A stretch of 58,477 nt of DNA, from contig NZ_LGTE01000020.1 in the NCBI RefSeq assembly GCF_001263415.1, forward strand, positions 1-58,477, given 5' to 3'. The notes under the pieces are model-generated. The model did no database searches and had not been told where the DNA came from. It saw only the letters and a list, made by a program, of their open reading frames with translations. The translations under genes and the position numbers were made by a program. The stretch's first letter is position 1; each line of letters opens with the position of its first letter. Below, one piece after another: positions 53,683 to 58,477 of the stretch. Source of the DNA: Thermincola ferriacetica. Its GTDB lineage: Bacteria > Bacillota > Thermincolia > Thermincolales > Thermincolaceae.

Positions 53683-54246
53683 TTAGTTTCTGTTAACTGT
53701 GTTCATTGCTTTTTCCACGCCTTCTTTCAAAACCAGTTCTACGGCCGCCACCGCTTTGGAAACGGCTGCAACCACCCTTTCCCGCTCTTCTTCACCAAAC
53801 CTTCCCAACACATGCTGGACCGCATCTTTATCCGGTCCGGGTTTTCCTATGCCTATTCGCAAACGAGGAAAATTTTCAGTGTTTAGCAGGTAAATAATGG
53901 ACTCCATTCCCCTATGTCCTCCAGCGCCACCGCTCTTCCGCAAACGAAGGCGACCGGTGGGAAGGTCCATATCATCGTAAATTACCAGGATGTCAGTGGA
54001 TTCCAGCTTATAAAACCGAACCGCATCCAAAACCGCCTGGCCGCTTAAATTCATGAAGGTCTGGGGTTTCAGCAGGACAATCTTGTCTTCCTGAAAAATC
54101 CCTTCGCCGAAAAGGGATTTAAACCTATTTTTGTTTACTGCTATTCCCCACTTTTCGGCTAACTGCTCCAGCACCAAAAAACCTATGTTATGCCTTGTAA
54201 ACTCATATTCTTTCCCCGGATTTCCCAACCCTACTATAAGTTTCAA
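53683..54246 (-). CDS. pth: Peptidyl-tRNA hydrolase
   Basis: Releases peptides from drop-off peptidyl-tRNA. The 187-residue protein starts MKLIVGLGNPGKEYEFTRHNIGFLVLEQLA, with the catalytic histidine in TRHNIGF, then LLKPQTFMNLSGQAV, ILVIYDDMDLPTGRLRLRKSGGAGGHRGMESI and RLRIGIGKP. It follows the L25/Ctc gene, a common bacterial pairing. Confidence 0.97.
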   Translation of the reverse strand: MKLIVGLGNPGKEYEFTRHNIGFLVLEQLAEKWGIAVNKNRFKSLFGEGIFQEDKIVLLKPQTFMNLSGQAVLDAVRFYKLESTDILVIYDDMDLPTGRLRLRKSGGAGGHRGMESIIYLLNTENFPRLRIGIGKPGPDKDAVQHVLGRFGEEERERVVAAVSKAVAAVELVLKEGVEKAMNTVNRN

Positions 54247-54345
54247 CGGTCTGGCCTCCCTAATAATTCTTATGAACTATTCGCTGAAATTCCTATTTTT
54301 CCTGCGAAAAATTTTTCGGGGAAAGAATTTTACTCAGCAGTAGCG

Positions 54346-54999
54346 TTATTCCTCTTTTTTATCTCCATTCCCTGCTTCCCCATTGGCCGGTTCGGTTTTA
54401 GCAGGTTCCACCGCTTTATCTTCTATAGCTTCTGCCCGGCGTGGAGACACTATACTAACAATAACTGTAGCCGGGTCATTCTTAACCGTAAATCCATCCT
54501 GCCCGGCAATATCAGCTACTGTCAGGCTATCGCCGATATCCAGGCCAGATATATCTACACTGATATGGTCCGGTATGTTTGCCGGTACACATTCTATTTC
54601 GAGTTCCCGCAAACCGGACTGTAAAATTCCGCCTTTTTTAATCCCTTCCGCTTCACCGGTTAAATGAATAGGCACAGTGGTATGTATCTTGTCAGTGAGC
54701 GAAATCTTCTGCAAATCTACATGCATTAAATCGCCCTTTACAGGGTCACGCTGCAAGTCTTTGATCATTACAGTCAGTTTGTGGGGCTTTGCTTCTTCAA
54801 CCGTTAAATTAATAATTGCATTCTTTCCGGCGCCGTTCCGCAAAATGCTCTCCAGGTTCCGCACATCAACTTCAACTAATTTGTTAGGCAAATCTTTACC
54901 GTAAATGACGGCTGGAATTTTCCCGTGATTTCTAAGCCAATGTTTATAACTTCTGGTTTTATTTGGCCTTGGTTGGACCCTCAGTTTTACTTCTACCAT
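54346..54999 (-). CDS. ctc: Ribosomal protein bL25, general stress protein Ctc type
   Basis: Binds 5S rRNA in the large subunit. The 217-residue protein is the long TL5/Ctc form: an N-terminal L25 domain (VEVKLRVQPRPNKTRSYKHWLRNHGKIPAVIYGKDLPNKLVEV) and a beta-rich C-terminal domain (IHTTVPIHLTGEAEGIKKGGILQSGLRELEIECVPANIPDHISVDIS). A charged tail (EPAKTEPANGEAGNGDKKEE) ends it. It lies 99 bases upstream of pth, with a CGAAAAATTTTTCG palindrome (54304-54317) between them. Confidence 0.96.
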   Translation of the reverse strand: MVEVKLRVQPRPNKTRSYKHWLRNHGKIPAVIYGKDLPNKLVEVDVRNLESILRNGAGKNAIINLTVEEAKPHKLTVMIKDLQRDPVKGDLMHVDLQKISLTDKIHTTVPIHLTGEAEGIKKGGILQSGLRELEIECVPANIPDHISVDISGLDIGDSLTVADIAGQDGFTVKNDPATVIVSIVSPRRAEAIEDKAVEPAKTEPANGEAGNGDKKEE

Positions 55000-55145
55000 T
55001 TTCGTACTCCCCCTCTTCGTTTGGTTTCCAATAATTTGTCTATATTATTTCCCTTTTTATGGCATATAAACCTAAGTGGAGGAATATTATTTTATAAAAA
55101 TCCGTTCCAAATTAAGTGGTTAGTTTAAATAATGGAGGGTTAGCC

Positions 55146-56072
55146 ATGCGAAAAAGCCGTAAAATAATGGCCATGCCAATAATAAGCATCGCAGAAGGAA
55201 TTCAAATAGGGACCGTTAAATCACTGGTCGTGGACCCGGAACAAAAAGAAATAGCCGCCCTGGTTATAGACCAGAAAGGTTGGTTTAGAGAGCAAAAAAT
55301 CATTCCTTACAGTAAGGTATCCAATGTCGGCGACGACGCTATTACCATCGACCAGTCCAGTAACGTGGAAAAATCGACCAACCTGCCTGAAATCCTCAAA
55401 CTGCTGCGGGAAAAAACTGACCCTATCGGGTTGAAAGTGATTTCAGAAACAGGCAAAGTTCTCGGCCATGTAGACGAATATTATATCGACGAAAAATCCG
55501 GGCAGATTGTCTCCCTGGAAATATCGGGCAAGCTTATGGAAAGCCTGCTGAAAGGAAAAGGCCTGCTGCCCGCATCCCAGATAATAACCATGGGAGCCGA
55601 TGCTATTGTTGTTAAAGCCAATACCGAGGACGAAATTACAAAAGTGGACGGAGGCCTGCAGGAAACCCTGGCCAACCTCAAGGACAGCACTTCCGGTCTA
55701 TGGAACGTAACCAGGAAAAAAACCCTTGAACTGAGCAAAACCATCAAAGAAAAAACCAAAGAAAAAGTCAAAAATTCCGGCCATGCAACAGCAGAATCCA
55801 CTAAAGACCTACCAACGGTTACCGGGACCGGATCAGCGAAAGAAATTCCGGTGCCTCCTGAGGAAGAAGAAACACCGCTTGCAGAAACAGCAACAGAAGC
55901 AGTTGCACAACCCAATAACTTAGTACCTAACTCCCAACCTGCCCAAACAGGCACTGACATGGATGCCGGCTTAGCTGATGAACAAACAGTGCCTTCCGGA
56001 CCCGAAACCACCGTGGACGAAGCCCCCGCTGCCAAAGAAAACAAAGAAAAAGAAATAGAGAAAACCGGCTAA
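55146..56072 (+). CDS. PRC-barrel domain protein with acidic disordered tail
   Basis: A 308-residue soluble protein. Two PRC-barrel units are visible: IISIAEGIQIGTVKSLVVDPEQKEIAALVIDQKGWFREQKIIPYSKV (about 10-60) and LKVISETGKVLGHVDEYYIDEKSGQIVSLEISG (about 95-135). After about residue 180 the sequence is a charged, proline- and glutamate-rich tail. PRC barrels mediate protein interaction in varied processes, and the function here is unknown. The ATG at 55146 follows GGAGGG. It is divergent from ctc and one of few plus-strand genes. Confidence 0.8.
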   Translation: MRKSRKIMAMPIISIAEGIQIGTVKSLVVDPEQKEIAALVIDQKGWFREQKIIPYSKVSNVGDDAITIDQSSNVEKSTNLPEILKLLREKTDPIGLKVISETGKVLGHVDEYYIDEKSGQIVSLEISGKLMESLLKGKGLLPASQIITMGADAIVVKANTEDEITKVDGGLQETLANLKDSTSGLWNVTRKKTLELSKTIKEKTKEKVKNSGHATAESTKDLPTVTGTGSAKEIPVPPEEEETPLAETATEAVAQPNNLVPNSQPAQTGTDMDAGLADEQTVPSGPETTVDEAPAAKENKEKEIEKTG

Positions 56073-56132
56073 TTCTACTTTCTCCATCCCGTCATCCCCG
56101 TCTAAAAAAGCAGCCTTTATTTTTTGAAGTAC

Positions 56133-56369
56133 AGGGAGTGTCCCATAAGTAAAAATCTTATGGGGCGCTCCCGTCATTTTTTGACCGTAAATTCAGGGAG
56201 TGGCAGATATGTTCCGGAACGACGAGTCTGATATCCGCTTGTCGGCGATCCGCGTATGCGGGAGCCGGTAACAAGCTGAATTGTTGCCGTCGTGGAGGAA
56301 TATGTCTGCCGCTCCCTATGCTTTCATGGCTAAAAAAAGGGGGTCCCATTTACTTATGGGACACTCCCT
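56133..56369. mobile_element. MITE-like palindromic element, about 237 bp
   Basis: Positions 56133-56153 and 56349-56369 are perfect 21-base inverted repeats starting AGGGAGTGTCCC. The left end also pairs with 56157-56172 in a 16-base-pair hairpin with two G-U pairs. Inside, 56196-56215 pairs with 56297-56316, ACGACG with CGTCGT, and 56237-56246 with 56264-56276, capped by CCGC-GTAT-GCGG. There is no coding capacity and I see no target-site duplication. It looks like a non-autonomous insertion element or a derivative of an insertion sequence with GTGTCCC-type ends. Confidence 0.6.
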
Positions 56370-56379
56370 TTCGTTGATG

Positions 56380-56410
56380 AAAAGGGGCTGCCTTTTTATA
56401 GACAGCCCCT
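56380..56410 (-). terminator. Terminator of htrA
   Basis: AGGGGCTG and CAGCCCCT form an eight-base-pair stem around a 12-base loop just past the htrA stop, followed by TTTTC on the minus strand. Confidence 0.75.
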
Positions 56411-56413
56411 ATT

Positions 56414-57580
56414 TTAGAATTCTGCCGGCATTTCCCCTAACACGACAGTAACCTTACGGGTTGATTTGTCCTTTGTGCTGTAAACTTCAATGGTAATCTT
56501 ACTACCTATTTTTTGTTTCTGAACAACATCTGTCAGCACATTAAATTCGGTAATTTGCTTTCCATTTACCTTTGTCAGAATGTCCCCCGGCCTGATACCT
56601 GCTTTGTCAGCAGGCCCGCCATTAACCACTTCTTCAATAACGACCCCCTGAGGAACATTATTGGCTTTTGCATCGATGGCATTCAAAGCCCAACCTTTAA
56701 TCCCAATCCAAGGTCTTTTTACATGGCCATAATTAATTATGTCCTCTATGATAGGCAACGCATCGTCAATGGGAATGGCAAAGCCCATGCCCTCAATACC
56801 AGGAGCGCTCAGTTTAACACTGTTTATGCCTACCACCTCGCCCCTGGAATTGACTAAGGCTCCCCCACTATTACCCGGATTGATAGCCGCATCGGTCTGA
56901 ATTAAAGAAAAAGTCCTCTCATCCAGTTCCAAAGTCCGGTTCAATCCGCTGATTACCCCGACAGTAACGGAACGGGCAAATTCCAGACCCGATGGACTGC
57001 CTATGGCAACTGCCAATTCCCCGACTTTTAGTCTCTTGGAACTGCCAAATTTGGCAATCGGCAGGTTCTTTTCATTTGTTTTTAACACAGCCAGGTCAGT
57101 CTGGGCATCATAACCAACCAACTTAACAGGCACCTGCCTGCCATCGGCCAAGCTGATGGCAATTTCATCGGCCAATTGGCCTGTTTTTTCTGAACTTATC
57201 ACATGGTAGTTAGTGACTATGTAACCTCTTTCATCAAAAATAACGCCTGAGCCAACTCCCTGAGCCACATCCTGAGAATGGAATCCGAAAAAATCAAAAC
57301 CACCGGCAACCTTCCAGCGGCTCTCCACACTGACAACGGCAGGTCCCACTTTTTCTGCTATTTCGACTACCGGTGATTTGCCTTCCGCCGTTACCTGGGG
57401 AGGAACGTCCGGCACATTAATATTGTACGGGTTCTTTGCTCCCGGCTGCTGGTATCTGACCGGCAGTAAAAAAGCAACCAACAGGCCCCCAATTATGGCG
57501 CTAATCAGAGCTACCGCCACGTACGGAAAGATACCGGGCCGGCGTGGCCGATCGTAGAAATCGCGGTCATGTTCGTACAT
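56414..57580 (-). CDS. htrA: HtrA/DegP-like serine protease with PDZ domain
   Basis: Membrane-anchored quality-control protease facing outside. The 388-residue protein has a short cytoplasmic segment and one membrane anchor (VAVALISAIIGGLLVAFLL). The trypsin-like domain shows the catalytic histidine in YIVTNYHVIS, the aspartate in AQTDLAVLKT and the serine in NPGNSGGALVN. One PDZ domain follows (VIEEVVNGGPADKAGIRPGDILTKVNGKQI). The ATG at 57580 follows AGAGGGG. It is monocistronic. Confidence 0.96.
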   Translation of the reverse strand: MYEHDRDFYDRPRRPGIFPYVAVALISAIIGGLLVAFLLPVRYQQPGAKNPYNINVPDVPPQVTAEGKSPVVEIAEKVGPAVVSVESRWKVAGGFDFFGFHSQDVAQGVGSGVIFDERGYIVTNYHVISSEKTGQLADEIAISLADGRQVPVKLVGYDAQTDLAVLKTNEKNLPIAKFGSSKRLKVGELAVAIGSPSGLEFARSVTVGVISGLNRTLELDERTFSLIQTDAAINPGNSGGALVNSRGEVVGINSVKLSAPGIEGMGFAIPIDDALPIIEDIINYGHVKRPWIGIKGWALNAIDAKANNVPQGVVIEEVVNGGPADKAGIRPGDILTKVNGKQITEFNVLTDVVQKQKIGSKITIEVYSTKDKSTRKVTVVLGEMPAEF

Positions 57581-57724
57581 TTCGATCCCCTCTTTTCGTA
57601 GAATATACACCAACATATTATTTAATATATATTATACCCCCGGTTATGAATTCTGAAAAGAAAAACCGACTGTTTATCCCACCACTTTTACAGACAGGGG
57701 ATTTCTGGCCGGTTTTACGTTAAA

Positions 57725-58477
57725 TTAAATCTGGTTACATGCACCTGTATAGCGGACACAGTTCCGCCCGGAAGACTTGGCTTGGTAAAGCATATTGTCA
57801 GCGCGCATAATGAAGGTGTCCACCGTATCGGATGGGCAGTAGCCAGCCACTCCAAAACTGGCAGTCACACTTTTTACACCCGGAATATCCAGGCGGCTTA
57901 AAGCTTCGCGAAGCTCTTCAGCCAAACCGGCGGCTTTTTCTACCGGTGTATTGGCAGAAGCATCACAAATTCTTTTCCACCCCAGCGGGCTAGACAGTCT
58001 GTTTTGCGGCTCCTTTGTTTAATCATGTTTACCAGGCTTTTCAGAACCTCATCGCCGACGGCATGTCCAAAACAGTCGTTTATATTCTTGAAATGGTCCA
58101 GGTTCACCAGAATTGCTGAAATGGGCAGTCCGGTTCGATTTGTACGCTCTATTTCCTGTTCCAGTATCTGCAGAAAATGGCGCCGGTTATAAGCTTTTGT
58201 CAGAGGATCGGTTATGGACAGACGGTAAAGCTGTTCTTCCATTTTTTACGTTCCGTTATATCTATAAAGGTTTCGATCAGTTTCTCTCCGCTATCCGTTT
58301 GAAGGCGTCTTACTGTTTTCAGCACGGGTATTTTGGCGCCGTCGGCCCTGTGTAAAATCCACTTCTCTGGTGCCCACCTGCATGGATTCTAAGGCCACCT
58401 TGGTCCCTTTCTGAATATTGGTTATCAGGTCGGCTATTTCCTTGGTGGCTTTACTGGACCTTTCGGCCAGTTTCCTT
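57725..58477 (-). pseudogene. Frameshifted remnant of MCP/PAS/GGDEF sequences, cut by the window edge
   Basis: Reading from the edge, one frame encodes the end of a chemoreceptor signalling domain (RKLAERSSKATKEIADLI). At GTREV it passes into the end of a PAS/PAC domain in another frame (WILHRADGAKIPVLKTVRRL...DITERKK). A one-base loss in an A run shifts into a GGDEF domain (LYRLSITDPLTKAYNRRHF...WGGKEFVMLLP). A further one-base loss at about 57930-57945 shifts into its last 66 residues (AEELREALSRLDIPG...MLYQAKSSGRNCVRY). The signature is GGKEF, not GGDEF. Several frameshifts point to decay; sequencing error in homopolymers is the alternative. Confidence 0.75.

Overview
The window looks like chromosomal DNA of an endospore-forming, anaerobic Clostridia-type Firmicute, most like the Peptococcaceae (Desulfotomaculum/Thermincola type). 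Support comes from the gene order mfd, spoVT, spoVB, mazG (YabN type), hup, rqcP, yabP, yabQ, divIC, S1 protein, spoIIE, kinase-like gene, tilS and ftsH, which parallels the origin-proximal region of Bacillus subtilis. A formate-tetrahydrofolate ligase, a Gram-positive BirA repressor/ligase and a split NadABC route fit the same group. The genus assignment is inference; no rRNA or tRNA gene is present. Nearly all genes lie on the minus strand.

Layout from low to high coordinates. 1-7.7 kb: lysS, greA, two uncharacterised Rossmann-like genes, dusB-coaX and a CheX-like gene. 8.0-11.1 kb (plus strand): a BchI/ChlI-type AAA+ ATPase paired with a von Willebrand A (MIDAS) protein. 11.2-22.3 kb: a vitamin and cofactor island. 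In transcription order (descending coordinates) it runs HD-protein, folP-folB-folK, a structured leader, panG-panB-panC-panD, nadA-nadB-nadC, birA and bioY. Two palindromic BirA-type operators control birA and bioY. 22.8-28 kb: fhs, an FlK-like thioesterase, ndk and ftsH. 28-32.9 kb: tilS, a degenerate YabT-like kinase, and spoIIE with a Spo0A-type promoter. 32.9-37 kb: an accessory block of unknown genes around a phosphohexomutase, two of which share a C-terminal VEPF...PN..WW motif. 37.1-48.3 kb: ppx/gppA, S1 protein, divIC, a small HTH gene, yabQ, yabP, a spoIID-like gene, rqcP, a chemoreceptor, hup, mazG, spoVB and spoVT. 48.4-55 kb: prsA, mfd, a PrsW-like gene, pth and the L25/Ctc gene. 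55-58.5 kb: a PRC-barrel protein, a 237-bp palindromic MITE-like element, an HtrA protease, and a frameshifted MCP/PAS/GGDEF remnant at the window edge.

How the genes work together: the 11-22 kb island supplies folate, pantothenate/CoA (with coaX), NAD and biotin control. The 28-48 kb block carries cell division (divIC), replication-linked control (a DnaA-box array) and sporulation commitment (spoIIE, spoIID-like, yabP/Q, spoVB, spoVT). The most notable unexplained signals are four: the 11-bp-periodic DnaA-box-like array in front of the HTH-divIC genes; the leader and attenuator before the pan operon; the VEPF/WW gene block beside spoIIE; and the nested-palindrome element at 56.1-56.4 kb.
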